In this document: piece by piece, positions 1 through 8,480 of the stretch
Layout: every line of letters begins with the position of its first letter
Numbering within the stretch: the first letter of the stretch is position 1
Origin: CAWARU01 sp963784575
GTDB lineage: Bacteria > Pseudomonadota > Gammaproteobacteria > UBA6186 > Azoamicaceae
DNA length: 64,000 bases
Reading direction: 5' to 3'
Assembly (NCBI GenBank): GCA_963784575.1
Contig: CAWARU010000002.1
Span: 372,001 to 436,000, forward strand
Program-made: the position numbers and the translations under genes
The notes under the pieces: generated by a model
The model's database searches: none
Told to the model about the DNA's origin: nothing
What the model saw: only the letters and a program-made list of their open reading frames with translations

Positions 1-106
1 AACGCAAGAAACCATAGAATACTCTCCAAAGCTGCAACTCGAATTCCATGACTTTATTTGCTTCTTCATTTGAAGCCAGTTTCCAATTATTCTCTACTGA
101 ATCCAT
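1..106 (-). CDS. Start of an unknown gene running off the left edge
   Basis: An open frame reads leftward from an ATG at 106-104 to the window edge, giving 35 residues with no stop. A GAGGAG-like ribosome site lies about 11 bases upstream of the ATG. The peptide begins MDSVENNW and contains the aromatic-rich stretch LQLWRVFYGF, which looks like a folded protein rather than chance translation. Function cannot be assigned from this much. An N-terminal helix of a small regulator is one possibility, but that is a guess. Confidence 0.35.
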   Translation of the reverse strand, partial: MDSVENNWKLASNEEANKVMEFELQLWRVFYGFLR

Positions 107-126
107 AGTGAGAACTACTCCTCTTC

Positions 127-320
127 CCTATCGACGCAACCGTTCACGCACTGCCCTGGAACGCCCATCTTTGGGCAATCTCGCTTTAAAAATTCAACAA
201 AAATTGCTCATTTACTATGTGTAAACTCCGCTTTTTTGTTGAATTTTTAAAGCGACCTTGCCTCAAATCTGGACGTTTTTCCAAATCTAATTTCCTGTGC
301 CTGAACATTTACCTATCGAC
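127..320. repeat. MITE-like palindromic element with 9-bp target duplication
   Basis: A perfect 22-bp inverted pair (182-203 and 233-254) is the core of a longer imperfect palindrome spanning about 136-311. The outer arms match partially (GTTCACGCAC against the complement of GTGCCTGAAC). The same 9 bases, CCTATCGAC, flank it in direct orientation at 127-135 and 312-320, as expected for a target-site duplication. It has no coding capacity. A 28-bp relative of its left end occurs at 35253-35280 (25 of 28 identical), and the similarity stops exactly at the element end. The reading is a non-autonomous transposable element whose autonomous parent is not in the window. Confidence 0.6.
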
Positions 321-692
321 TGCTATAAACTTAAAAAACTAAATTAATTGTCAAACTAAATTAATTCACAAATTGACATTAATCTCTATAAGTCAGAACA
401 GTTAAATAAGGTATTATTTAAAAGTTCTTAACAAGTTTGTACAATTTAGAGACTGAAGTCAAGAAACCATTTGATATTTGTACATAAATTATGGAGTTAT
501 GTCAAGTATTTTCTTGATATTTGAACAAAAATGTTTGGGGTACTCCTTGGTATATTTTTTGGTATGTTTTTTTGTATAATTTCTTGATATATATAAATGT
601 TATCAGTGATGTCATATGATAAATTGCATATGAGTTTATATATGAATAGAGTGGCAAGGTCTGGTGAGTTGAGTGAGTTAGCGAGTAGTAAT
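321..692. other. AT-rich intergenic stretch upstream of the oligopeptidase
   Basis: No gene or RNA was recognised here. The stretch is AT-rich and holds short direct repeats such as the doubled AACTAAATTAATT near 335-365. It presumably contains the promoter of the following peptidase, but no single box is convincing. Confidence 0.4.
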
Positions 693-3086
693 ATGGGCAA
701 AAAAAAGAACTTTAACTTTATTGTTATCAAATTAATTGTTATCAAATTCTCAGTAACATTATTAATAACTGCATTCGCGGCAGTTAGTTCTTTATTTAAT
801 ATTGCATATGCATTAAAATTAGAAAAATCTCTTGAACCTAAACCTATTTCAGCAACACCAACAAAAGTCATATCGAATATTATGAATCAACAACATATTA
901 TGAACCTGCAAAAAGCTACCGAGCCCGCCCCGACAGAAGCCACCGAGCTATCTTCACTAGGCCCCCCACCAAAAGCAGAAAAAATTCCCTATATTATGCG
1001 CAATCATAATGATGAGCGTATAGATGATTATGCCTGGATGCGAGACAAGGCCTGGCCTAAAGTCGAAGATCCTAAAATTCTCGCGTATTTAACCGCTGAA
1101 AATAATTATTTTGATGCTTTTATGAAGCAGCATCAGATTAAACTGGATAATCTTTATCAGGAAATTATTGCTCGCATCCAGCTCGAAGACAGCAGTGTTC
1201 CCCTGCAAAAGGATGATTATTTTTATTACAATCGAACTGAAAAATCTTCCGACTATTCTATTTATTGTAGACGAAAGGGGACACTTCAAGCACCCGAAGA
1301 AATCCTGTTAGACGCGAATGAACTTGCCAAAAAATTTAAATTCTTTAGTATTGACGCTCTACGGGTCAGTGATGATCATCAAAAATTGCTCTATTCCATA
1401 GATACCACCGGGGCTGATCGCTTCACTGTCTATGTAAAAGATTTAAATACCGGACAGACACTTTCCGATGCAGTAGACAATACCCTGGGTTCAGTTTTTT
1501 GGAATAGAGAAGGCACTGGATTTTTTTATGCCAAGCTCAGTGACAATTGGCGTACCGAAGAAATATACTACCATCGCTTAGGGGATAATAAAGCAAATGA
1601 TACTTTAATTTATAAGGAAAAAGATCCATTATTTTGGTTGGGACTGGATCAGACCGGCAGCAAGCGCTTTATCGTCATTGAATCGGAAAGTAAAGACTCG
1701 AGCGAAGCCCGTGTGATCGATCTTGACGATCCTCAAAATAAAGAAATCAGCACTTCTCCAAATAAAGAACGAAAGTTTAAAGTACAGTTGATTCAAGCAC
1801 GCAAAAATGATCATCGTTATACAGTTGATCACCACGGCACTCTTTTTTACATTCTCACAAACGACAAAGGACGCAATTTTCGGCTGGTAACCACCCCCCT
1901 CGATGCCACCGATGATTCGCATTGGCAGGAATTGATTCCACACGATCCGAAAATCTATTTGAATGATTTTGATTTATATCAAAATGATCTCGTATTAACC
2001 AGCAGTGAAAACGGTCTGCCTCAAATTAAAGTATTGCGCATCAATAGCAAAACTTCTCTTCCAATCTTGAAAAATATTGTTTCAAAAGATATTAAAGGCA
2101 TTCAATTTCCCGATCCGAGCTATGATGCTTCACAAAGCTATACCACTTTTGATGCGAAAGGCTTCAGAATTGATTATTCTTCTTTGGTGTCACCAGACAG
2201 TGTTTTGGAATATGATTTTGAATCTGGAAATCTAAAGACCTTGAAAGTTCGAGAAGTGCTGGGCGGATATCAAAAAGATCTCTATCAAGCAGAACGTGTC
2301 TTTGCCACCAGTGTTGATGGCACCAAAGTCCCGATTTCCTTGGTCTATAAAAAGTCGCTTTTTAAAAAGGATGGCAGCAATCCCCTCTATTTATATGGTT
2401 ATGGCTCCTATGGCTCTGGCATCGCACCCAACTTTAAATCTCAGGTGCTTTCCTTACTCGATAGAGGCTTCGTTTATGCCATCGCACATATCAGAGGCGG
2501 AGATGACATGGGCTATGAATGGTATGAAAATGCCAAATTCTTAAAGAAACGCAACACCTTCGATGATTTTTTGAGTGCGGCCAGCTACCTAGCGCAAGAA
2601 AAATATACCCAAGAAGGTAATATTTCAATCGTAGGCCGCAGTGCTGGGGGTATGTTAATAGGAGTTTGCATTAATGAAAAGCCTCAACTCTTTAAGGCAG
2701 CCATCGCTGATGTGCCCTTTGTAGATGTTTTAAACACAATGTTGGACGAAACTTTACCGCTCACACCCAGTGAATTCAAAGAATGGGGGAACCCCAAATC
2801 AGCTGAATACTATTACTATATGAAATCGTATTCCCCTTATGATAATGTTAAGCGCCAAGCCTACCCTGCCCTTCTGGTCTGGGCGGGATTAAACGATCCC
2901 CGTGTCACTTATTGGGAACCAGCAAAATGGGTCGCAAAACTGCGTGAGATGAAAACCAACGATAATCTCATTTTGTTTCATACCAATATGGATGCAGGAC
3001 ATGCTGGCTCATCGGGTCGTTTTGATCAATATAAAGAGGTCGCTAAAGAGTATTTGTTTTTGTTGCTGATGCATCAGGTGATATAG
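693..3086 (+). CDS. ptrB: Oligopeptidase B (prolyl oligopeptidase family S9A), exported form
   Basis: A serine endopeptidase that cuts short peptides after basic residues. The N-terminal part is the family's beta-propeller and the C-terminal third is an alpha/beta hydrolase. From the chosen start the catalytic triad is Ser650 (in GRSAGG), Asp735 (GLNDPRV) and His770 (DAGHAGSSGR). The segment VPFVDVLNTMLD followed by PLT and EWGNP is typical of oligopeptidase B rather than prolyl oligopeptidase. The frame is open back to an ATG at 597. The ATG at 693 was preferred because it starts a good signal peptide: MGKKK followed by a long hydrophobic stretch. Classical PtrB is cytosolic, so the export signal is notable. 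Neither start has a strong ribosome site. Confidence 0.88.
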   Translation: MGKKKNFNFIVIKLIVIKFSVTLLITAFAAVSSLFNIAYALKLEKSLEPKPISATPTKVISNIMNQQHIMNLQKATEPAPTEATELSSLGPPPKAEKIPYIMRNHNDERIDDYAWMRDKAWPKVEDPKILAYLTAENNYFDAFMKQHQIKLDNLYQEIIARIQLEDSSVPLQKDDYFYYNRTEKSSDYSIYCRRKGTLQAPEEILLDANELAKKFKFFSIDALRVSDDHQKLLYSIDTTGADRFTVYVKDLNTGQTLSDAVDNTLGSVFWNREGTGFFYAKLSDNWRTEEIYYHRLGDNKANDTLIYKEKDPLFWLGLDQTGSKRFIVIESESKDSSEARVIDLDDPQNKEISTSPNKERKFKVQLIQARKNDHRYTVDHHGTLFYILTNDKGRNFRLVTTPLDATDDSHWQELIPHDPKIYLNDFDLYQNDLVLTSSENGLPQIKVLRINSKTSLPILKNIVSKDIKGIQFPDPSYDASQSYTTFDAKGFRIDYSSLVSPDSVLEYDFESGNLKTLKVREVLGGYQKDLYQAERVFATSVDGTKVPISLVYKKSLFKKDGSNPLYLYGYGSYGSGIAPNFKSQVLSLLDRGFVYAIAHIRGGDDMGYEWYENAKFLKKRNTFDDFLSAASYLAQEKYTQEGNISIVGRSAGGMLIGVCINEKPQLFKAAIADVPFVDVLNTMLDETLPLTPSEFKEWGNPKSAEYYYYMKSYSPYDNVKRQAYPALLVWAGLNDPRVTYWEPAKWVAKLREMKTNDNLILFHTNMDAGHAGSSGRFDQYKEVAKEYLFLLLMHQVI

Positions 3087-3154
3087 ATATTCTTTTGGTA
3101 ATATATGTCACTTGTCACCTTATAAATGGATAAGGTGTAGTAAGATAATACTAG

Positions 3155-3481
3155 TTATCTAGTCGCTGAGCGATGATTGTCCGGGTGTTGCGGTTTTTTG
3201 GGGGCAATCACAATATTTTGCTTATTATTTGATGTAAGCGCGACCAATTCTTCACGCAAGATTCTTCGTAAAGTTTCTTCTAATGATTCACCATCCCGCA
3301 TGACATATTCTAGTAATACTTGATTCATTAAAGATTGATAGTTTCCGCCACCTTGGTTCTTAACTTTGTTCTTGAACCATTCTAAAACTCTCGGATCAAA
3401 CCTAATGGACGTTCTTACCTTGTTTGGAGATTTTACAACAGCTCCCCTTTTACCTTTGCTAAAATCATAATTATCTTTCAT
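3155..3481 (-). CDS. brnA: BrnA-family antitoxin
   Basis: A 108-residue protein with the BrnA layout: a short charged N-terminus (YDFSKGKRGAVV) followed by a ribbon-helix-helix-like segment (VRTSIRFDPRVLEWFKNK, then NYQSLMNQVLLEYV). In the known BrnTA systems this protein neutralises the RNase BrnT and represses the shared operon. Normally brnT lies immediately upstream in the same operon with a short overlap. Here only the 3' end of brnT is left (3478-3585), so the antitoxin is an orphan. The C-terminus carries an extra basic tail (PKKPQHPDNHRSATR). It may survive as a DNA-binding repressor or as an anti-addiction relic. Confidence 0.7.
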   Translation of the reverse strand: MKDNYDFSKGKRGAVVKSPNKVRTSIRFDPRVLEWFKNKVKNQGGGNYQSLMNQVLLEYVMRDGESLEETLRRILREELVALTSNNKQNIVIAPKKPQHPDNHRSATR

Positions 3482-3585
3482 TGGCTTACCTCTTCATATT
3501 GTCGTCTTTCAGCTCTAGATGCTATTCGAGCGGAAATAATTCGCATTGTATGTACAAAAGGCATACACGTCAAATCTCTAACCTT
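3478..3585 (-). pseudogene. Remnant of the BrnT toxin gene (C-terminal part only)
   Basis: In the frame overlapping the brnA start by ATGA, the sequence translates to a peptide containing MRIISARIASRAERRQYEE before the TGA. This matches the conserved end of BrnT toxins (RIISAR.AS..ER..YEE). The frame is closed by TAG just upstream, and nothing resembling the body of the roughly 90-residue toxin remains. The stop/start overlap is the usual brnT-brnA junction, which supports a deleted toxin rather than chance similarity. Confidence 0.6.
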
Positions 3586-3888
3586 CTATTGTTTAACCTA
3601 TTGATTTTTAGATTTTTTCCATTAGCTCAATCCCTAATTTAGGATGCCCCAGCAGGTGAACCCAGGAAATATATCTTCATTAGATGTGTATTTATATAGA
3701 AATCTTATTTTATAAAATCGAATTATCAAATTATGATTCCATATACTACTCCTATTAATATATAAAAACATATAATTATACCCTTAACTTATAATATTAA
3801 TGATATCCCATCTTTAACCTATAACAATTTAGGTCACAGTTTTTTCATTTATTATTGAAAACAACAAATAGATCTTAAGCTTTATATT
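3586..3888. other. AT-rich intergenic DNA between the brnT remnant and the IS21 element
   Basis: Very AT-rich, with many TATAA-like strings. No coding frame, RNA gene or structured repeat could be supported. The rest of brnT would be expected here and is absent. Confidence 0.4.
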
Positions 3889-4063
3889 ATACTTTTGTGA
3901 ATGGTTTTCAAAATGCGCTTAAATATGGCGCTCTTACCAGATAATAATTTAATTTTATAACTATTATAATCAAAATGCTGACAAAAATTTTGAGTTGATA
4001 AACAATAAAGGGCCGCTGAAAAAAAAGTAATAGTCTCTCACCTGCAAGTCAGAACTTTTACCT

Positions 4064-4564
4064 TTGCCAAACACGGCCCTAAATCATTATCTCCACTTCC
4101 TAGGTCCGCGTCCAGTCTTCATCGGCACTACGCCGATGGAAAATACTGCCCGTCTCTTCAATTGCAATCGATGCCATAAACAAGTCACTATCTGCAGTCA
4201 GTGTGATCGCGGCAATATTTATTGTTCAGAAGCTTGCTCCTCTTTGGCAAGAATAGAATCTCTACGTAGAGCCGCTCATCGTTATCAAGCAACTATCAGA
4301 GGAAAGCATAACCATGCTGAGCGCCAAAAAAGATATATTAAAAAGAAAATGACTCATCAAGGTTCAATAAATTACCCTTCCTATGATGAACTGCTTCGTG
4401 GGCCAAAAGAAGGTGAGAAACAGATTTCACTAGTTATTAGCAATGAAATTCTTTGCCATTTCTGTGAAAAATACTGCTCTCCATTCCTTCGTATTGACTT
4501 TTTGCAGCATTGTTCTTATGAAACGAACAAGATAAGAAGCCATGGCTGGCCTTTTGCACCTTAA
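4064..4564 (+). CDS. Zinc-ribbon passenger protein of the IS21 element
   Basis: A 166-residue protein with Cys pairs that could bind zinc: CNRCHKQVTICSQCD, then YCSEAC, and a later CHFC. A basic segment follows, containing HRYQATIRGKHNHAERQKRY. From memory, small Cys-rich proteins with a similar basic segment ending in THQGS accompany IS21 transposase genes in other proteobacteria. The gene lies inside the element ends and its stop overlaps the frame leading into istA, so it travels with the element. Its role is unknown; DNA binding or help with target choice is inference. The TTG at 4064 gives the longest form, and the ATG at 4136 would still keep the first Cys pairs. Confidence 0.6.
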   Translation: MPNTALNHYLHFLGPRPVFIGTTPMENTARLFNCNRCHKQVTICSQCDRGNIYCSEACSSLARIESLRRAAHRYQATIRGKHNHAERQKRYIKKKMTHQGSINYPSYDELLRGPKEGEKQISLVISNEILCHFCEKYCSPFLRIDFLQHCSYETNKIRSHGWPFAP

Positions 4565-4586
4565 ATTTTCATCAATAGGAGGAACT

Positions 4587-6071
4587 ATGACTATTTCAGA
4601 AGAATTGGAAGCAAAAATTCTCCGGTATTTTCACGTCGAAAAATGGAGAATAGGTACAATAGCACGTCAGTTGAACATGCATCATACTGTCGTGAGAAGA
4701 GTGTTGTCACAAGCTGGGATCCCAAAAGCCTCAATAATACCTAAAAAATCTATTCTAGATCCTTATTTACCGTTCGTGCAGGATACTTTAACAAAATATC
4801 CGACATTAACTGCAAGCCGCTTATATTTCATGGTGAGAGAGCGAGGTTATCAAGGTGGTATAGATCATTTTCGCCATCAGATTAAGCTTCACAGACCAAG
4901 CAGAGAAGCTGAAGCCTATCTTCGGCTCAAGACTTTGCCGGGAGAACAGGCTCAAGCAGATTGGGGACATTTTGGTTCCTTTACCATAGGGAAAGCAAAG
5001 CGGCCTCTTATGGCATTTGTAATGACTTTAAGTTACTCGAGAAAAATCTTTTTGCGCTTTTATTTGAACCAGCAACTCGCTAATTTATTGCGTGGTCATG
5101 AAGCTGCATTTAAAATTTGGCGAGGCATTCCTAGGGTTGTGCTGTACGATAATATGAAGGCAGTAACTTTAGAACGATATGGAGATGCAATCCGTTTCAA
5201 TCCTACTTTGTTAGCATTTGCAGCGCATTATCGTTTTGAACCCAGACCAGTTGCAGTGGCGCGAGGCAATGAAAAAGGAAGAGTCGAACGCAGTATACGC
5301 TATATACGCGATAGCTTTTTTGCAGCAAGAAAATGGGATGATTTGGAAGATCTTAACTCACAAGCAATGGATTGGTGCGATGGACAGGCTTCCGACAGGC
5401 CATGCCCTGAAGATAGAACTCACTCTGTCCGCAAAATATTTGAAGAGGAAAAGAACACATTATTGCCTTTGCCTGATAATCATTTTCCTACGGAAGAGCG
5501 CGTAGAAGTCAAGGTTGGCAAGACTCCTTATGTCCGCTTTGATTTAAATGATTATTCCATCCCTCATAGTTATGTGCGTCGGATCCTGACTGTCTTTGCA
5601 ACTCTAGAGAATGTAAGGATTTTAGCTGCGGATAAAGTAATTGCGGAACATAAACGCAGTTATGACAAAGGAATGCAGGTAGAAGATAAAAATCATATTG
5701 AAGAATTAGAGAAACGCAAACGGCATTCCAGAGCTCATCGCGGTCAAGATAGATTGACTTGCGCCATTCCGCAGGCAAAAGACTTTCTGAAACAAGCAGC
5801 AGAGCGAGGTTACAACTTAGGAGGGGTGGTATATTCTTTAGTAACATTACTCGATTGTTATAATGCAGCTGAAATTGGTCTCGCCATGGAAGAAGCAATG
5901 CTTAGAGACTCACCGCATCCTAACTCGGTTCGTGTGAATTTAGAAAAAAGACGAGAGATGCAACAATTACAACCGCCCATTCCTTTGCGCATACCAGATA
6001 AGGCCCGGGATGTTGTTGTGCGACCTCACAACTTGAAAGATTATGATTTACTGCGAACCATGGAGGAATGA
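4587..6071 (+). CDS. istA: IS21-family transposase IstA
   Basis: A 494-residue DDE transposase. An N-terminal helix-turn-helix (RIGTIARQLNMHHTVVRRVLSQ, about residues 21-42) precedes the integrase-like core. The acidic triad is visible as Asp125 (QADWGHFG), Asp188 (VVLYDNMK) and Glu234 (GRVERS). The start at 4587 was chosen because AGGAGGA lies directly upstream at 4577-4583, although the frame is open from 4542. istB follows after 3 bases, so the two are translationally coupled. The length is normal for the family, there are no frameshifts, and it should be active. Confidence 0.93.
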   Translation: MTISEELEAKILRYFHVEKWRIGTIARQLNMHHTVVRRVLSQAGIPKASIIPKKSILDPYLPFVQDTLTKYPTLTASRLYFMVRERGYQGGIDHFRHQIKLHRPSREAEAYLRLKTLPGEQAQADWGHFGSFTIGKAKRPLMAFVMTLSYSRKIFLRFYLNQQLANLLRGHEAAFKIWRGIPRVVLYDNMKAVTLERYGDAIRFNPTLLAFAAHYRFEPRPVAVARGNEKGRVERSIRYIRDSFFAARKWDDLEDLNSQAMDWCDGQASDRPCPEDRTHSVRKIFEEEKNTLLPLPDNHFPTEERVEVKVGKTPYVRFDLNDYSIPHSYVRRILTVFATLENVRILAADKVIAEHKRSYDKGMQVEDKNHIEELEKRKRHSRAHRGQDRLTCAIPQAKDFLKQAAERGYNLGGVVYSLVTLLDCYNAAEIGLAMEEAMLRDSPHPNSVRVNLEKRREMQQLQPPIPLRIPDKARDVVVRPHNLKDYDLLRTMEE

Positions 6072-6074
6072 TCA

Positions 6075-6821
6075 ATGACTACAGCATTATTATCAAGGGC
6101 TGAAAAGCTTAAATTAAACGGGTTAATAAGCCATTGGGAAGAAATTAAAGAAGCACCCTGGTTAGAGAATCTCATCGAGTGGGAAGAAGTCGAACGTTCT
6201 CATAGAAGTCTTGAGCGTCGTTTATATAGTGCTCACATTGGCAAATTCAAATCCATCTCTGATTTTGATTGGACTTGGCCGAAGAAGATCGACCGTGAGA
6301 CTATTGAAGAACTGATGCGCTTAGAGTTTTTAAAGGGAGCCACTAATGTTTTATTTTGCGGTCCAAATGGCGTTGGAAAATCGATGATAGCTCGCAATAT
6401 TGCACATGAAGCACTATTAAAAGGTCATACAGTGCTTTTTATCACAGCAGCAAAAATGCTTAGTGATTTAATATCTCAGGACGGAGACAATGCGCTGAGA
6501 CGTCGGATACAATATTACTCGAAAATATCATTGCTTATTGTAGACGAAGTGGGATATTTATCATTTTCAAATCGGCATGCAGATCTTTTATTTGCCGTAA
6601 TCTCAGGTCGATATGAAGCGAAATCTACAATTATTACAACTAATAAGCCTTTTACAGAATGGAATGAAATTTTTCCTAATGCAGCTTGTGTTGTCACTCT
6701 AATTGATAGATTAGTACACAACTCAGAGCTGTTGAACATTGAAGGAGACTCATACAGACTCAGAGAAGCAAAGGAGAAGGCTGCGTTTAAAAAAGAAGCT
6801 CGTACAAAAAAGAAGCAGTAG
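6075..6821 (+). CDS. istB: IS21-family helper ATPase IstB
   Basis: A 248-residue AAA+ ATPase of the IstB/DnaC type, which loads on target DNA and activates IstA. The Walker A motif is CGPNGVGKS (about residues 95-103) and Walker B is LLIVDEVGYL. The N-terminal MTTALLSRAEKLKLNGL region is characteristic of IstB. GGAGG lies 8 bases before the ATG and overlaps the end of istA. The C-terminus is a basic tail (KEARTKKKQ). Full length and intact. Confidence 0.93.
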   Translation: MTTALLSRAEKLKLNGLISHWEEIKEAPWLENLIEWEEVERSHRSLERRLYSAHIGKFKSISDFDWTWPKKIDRETIEELMRLEFLKGATNVLFCGPNGVGKSMIARNIAHEALLKGHTVLFITAAKMLSDLISQDGDNALRRRIQYYSKISLLIVDEVGYLSFSNRHADLLFAVISGRYEAKSTIITTNKPFTEWNEIFPNAACVVTLIDRLVHNSELLNIEGDSYRLREAKEKAAFKKEARTKKKQ

Positions 6822-6848
6822 GGGCCGATAAAACAACCCCTGAGAACG

Positions 6849-6865
6849 ACCGGCCTTGCCGGTCG
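6849..6865 (+). terminator. Short strong hairpin after istB
   Basis: GACCGGC-CTT-GCCGGTC is a GC-rich stem-loop 28 bases after the istB stop, inside the element. No clear T-run follows, so it may slow readthrough or protect the mRNA end rather than act as a classical intrinsic terminator. Confidence 0.4.
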
Positions 6866-7157
6866 CTCGCAGGGGATAACAAGCCGCTGAGAAAGTTAAT
6901 TTATGCTGAGGAAAATGCCGACGCGTTAGCCGACAGGCTAAAAGGAAAACAAATGAAATCAGACAGCGCCAAAAATGCGCGCTTTTGCAAAGCCGTTAAC
7001 ATACTTTTTTAGTAAACATTACTGTTTCAATTTTTTATAATGATCGACCTATATTTTTTTACATATCAATTTTCCTTTAAATTTAAGACATATAACGCAC
7101 ATCTATTTCGTGCGAAAAAATATTTTTGTTATTTTGCTAAATTTTTTTAGTAAACAG

Positions 7158-7186
7158 CTGGATCTTTAAAAATCATTAGCTAGAAT
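7158..7186 (+). promoter_or_regulatory. Promoter of the first beta-barrel gene
   Basis: A weak -35 box CTGGAT (7158-7163), a 17-base spacer and a -10 box TAGAAT (7181-7186). The same boxes with the same spacing recur before the second gene although the spacer has changed. This conservation is the main support. Transcription would start near 7193 and give a leader of about 100 bases. Confidence 0.6.
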
Positions 7187-7198
7187 ATTAACAATATT

Positions 7199-7259
7199 CC
7201 AATAAGTTTTTTTATTGGAGTGGAGAAAAGGAAGTAACAATTACTCAAGGGAAATTGTT
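7199..7259 (+). promoter_or_regulatory. Structured 5' leader with two hairpins, first copy
   Basis: Hairpin one pairs CCAATAA with TTATTGG (7199-7218). Hairpin two pairs AACAATT with AATTGTT (7236-7259). Both recur at 8385-8404 and 8422-8446 with unchanged stems while loop bases differ. The ribosome site AAGGAG lies about 20 bases after hairpin two. A role in mRNA stability or in translational control of an abundant outer-membrane protein is inferred. No known riboswitch was recognised. Confidence 0.55.
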
Positions 7260-7292
7260 TTTTTAATAGGAACTAAAGAAGGAGAGTTAAAA

Positions 7293-8150
7293 ATGAAGAA
7301 GCAAGCATTATTTATCATTCCTGCAATAATGGCTGCCAGCGCAGCTACTGCAGGTGGTTTTGATGGCTTCTATGTTGGTGCCGGTATTGGAGATTCAGTT
7401 ACCGTTGGCAGCACAAATGTCAATGGTTCACATACAATTACTAATCCAGCTGGTACTGTAGTTAGAAGCGGCAGCGTAAGCGGCCGTGGTGCAATCAAGA
7501 AAGAAACCTTTGCTGGCGAACTTTTTGCTGGTTATGGTTGGAACTGTGATTGCTGGTACTTAGGTGGTGAAATCTATGTTAAAGGCTTTGGCAAACATGG
7601 TGGCAGAAATGTTATCTCCAGAAGCAGCACAGATGTCGTTACTACCCCTGGTGGTGCATTTCCAGTTGGTACCGTCATCAACACCTCAGAAACCGCAGGT
7701 GTTCATGCTAGAATGAGATCAGCTGAATGGGGTATCGATTTCCGTCCAGGTTGGTTAATTGGTGAATGCACCATGCTTTATGGTCGTGTTGGTGCTGCTT
7801 GGAACAGAACCCACATTGAAACATTCCGCAGCCTCTCTTTCAGCACTTCTACCGGTGCAACCGGATCTTTTTCTTCTGCTGACAGTTTCGGTAGAAAAAG
7901 AAGCCGTACTTCACTCCGCTTAGGTGCTGGTTTAGAGCATAAGTTTATGGAATGCTGGTCAATCCGTGCTGATTGGGTATACACAGACTTCCGTCATAAT
8001 CGTCATGACGGAAATGATGGTTCCTCTTCTGGTAGCAGAACTATCCCAGCTGGAGCACCTTTTGCTGGTAGCGTAATCAAAGCATCAGCAAATGGCCATA
8101 GCAGACTACACAACCATACAATGATGTTAGGTCTTTCCTACTATTGGTAA
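7293..8150 (+). CDS. Outer-membrane beta-barrel protein (OmpA-like or opacity-like), copy 1
   Basis: A 285-residue protein starting at the ATG behind AAGGAGAG. The signal peptide MKKQALFIIPAIMAASAATAGG is followed by alternating strands typical of an eight-stranded porin-like barrel (FDGFYVGAGIGD, FAGYGWNCDCWYLGGEIYVKGFG, EWGIDFRPGWL, LRLGAGLEHKF). It ends in YYW, the terminal aromatic used by the BAM machinery. Paired cysteines (CDC, ECT, MEC) are unusual for such barrels. Strands are almost identical to copy 2 while the stretches between them, likely surface loops, differ. This is a tandem paralogue with its own promoter and terminator. Porin, adhesin or immune-evasion roles are possible but unproven. 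Confidence 0.85.
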   Translation: MKKQALFIIPAIMAASAATAGGFDGFYVGAGIGDSVTVGSTNVNGSHTITNPAGTVVRSGSVSGRGAIKKETFAGELFAGYGWNCDCWYLGGEIYVKGFGKHGGRNVISRSSTDVVTTPGGAFPVGTVINTSETAGVHARMRSAEWGIDFRPGWLIGECTMLYGRVGAAWNRTHIETFRSLSFSTSTGATGSFSSADSFGRKRSRTSLRLGAGLEHKFMECWSIRADWVYTDFRHNRHDGNDGSSSGSRTIPAGAPFAGSVIKASANGHSRLHNHTMMLGLSYYW

Positions 8151-8212
8151 GCAATTAACCTTAGTAATTGTATGTTAGTGTTTCCTTCCTCTCCAAAGCA
8201 GTAAGCTTAAGG

Positions 8213-8236
8213 GGCCCCTTATATGAGGGGCCTTTT
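8213..8236 (+). terminator. Intrinsic terminator after beta-barrel copy 1
   Basis: The stem GGCCCCT (8213-8219) pairs with AGGGGCC (8226-8232) around TATATG and is followed by TTTT. It recurs after copy 2 with a changed loop. Confidence 0.85.
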
Positions 8237-8343
8237 AACGCGCATCTCTACCGCGCATCTCTACAATGATGTTAGGTCTTCACTCTTCTTACCTGCGAAA
8301 CAATCTTTTTTTGTTAATTTGATAAATATGTTAAAAAAAAAAA

Positions 8344-8372
8344 CTGGATCTTTATAAATGATTCGGTAGAAT
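8344..8372 (+). promoter_or_regulatory. Promoter of the second beta-barrel gene
   Basis: CTGGAT (8344-8349), a 17-base spacer and TAGAAT (8367-8372), matching the promoter of copy 1. Being behind the first terminator, it makes the second gene independently transcribed. Confidence 0.6.
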
Positions 8373-8384
8373 ACTAGCAATATT

Positions 8385-8446
8385 CCAATAAGTATTTTTA
8401 TTGGAGTTGAGAAAGGGAAGTAACAATTACTGAAAGGGAAATTGTT
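8385..8446 (+). promoter_or_regulatory. Structured 5' leader with two hairpins, second copy
   Basis: It has the same two stems as at 7199-7259: CCAATAA/TTATTGG (8385-8404) and AACAATT/AATTGTT (8422-8446). The second loop is one base longer than in copy 1, yet the stem is unchanged. Confidence 0.55.
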
Positions 8447-8480
8447 TTACTTAATAGGAACTAAAGAAGGAGAGTTAAAA

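Larger units (their letters stand above)
3897..7000 (+). mobile_element. Complete IS21-family insertion sequence with an extra gene
   Basis: The element holds istA and istB plus a third upstream gene. Its ends are imperfect inverted repeats: the left end reads GTGAATGGTTTTCAAAA and the inverted right end reads GTTAACGGCTTTGCAAAA. A second pairing, GGCGCT next to GCGC, lies further inside at about 3916-3933 and 6964-6982. The 8 bases ATACTTTT occur directly outside both ends (3889-3896 and 7001-7008). This is a plausible target duplication, since IS21 elements make duplications of roughly 4-8 bp. Length is 3104 bp. Intact genes, ends and duplication point to a recent insertion. Boundaries could slide by a base because the duplication ends in A/T runs. 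Confidence 0.82.

Noticed and set aside
497..871. Minus-strand open frame opposite the oligopeptidase start
   Set aside because: Low-complexity Ile/Asn/Leu translation of AT-rich DNA, overlapping the promoter and signal peptide region of a clear gene.
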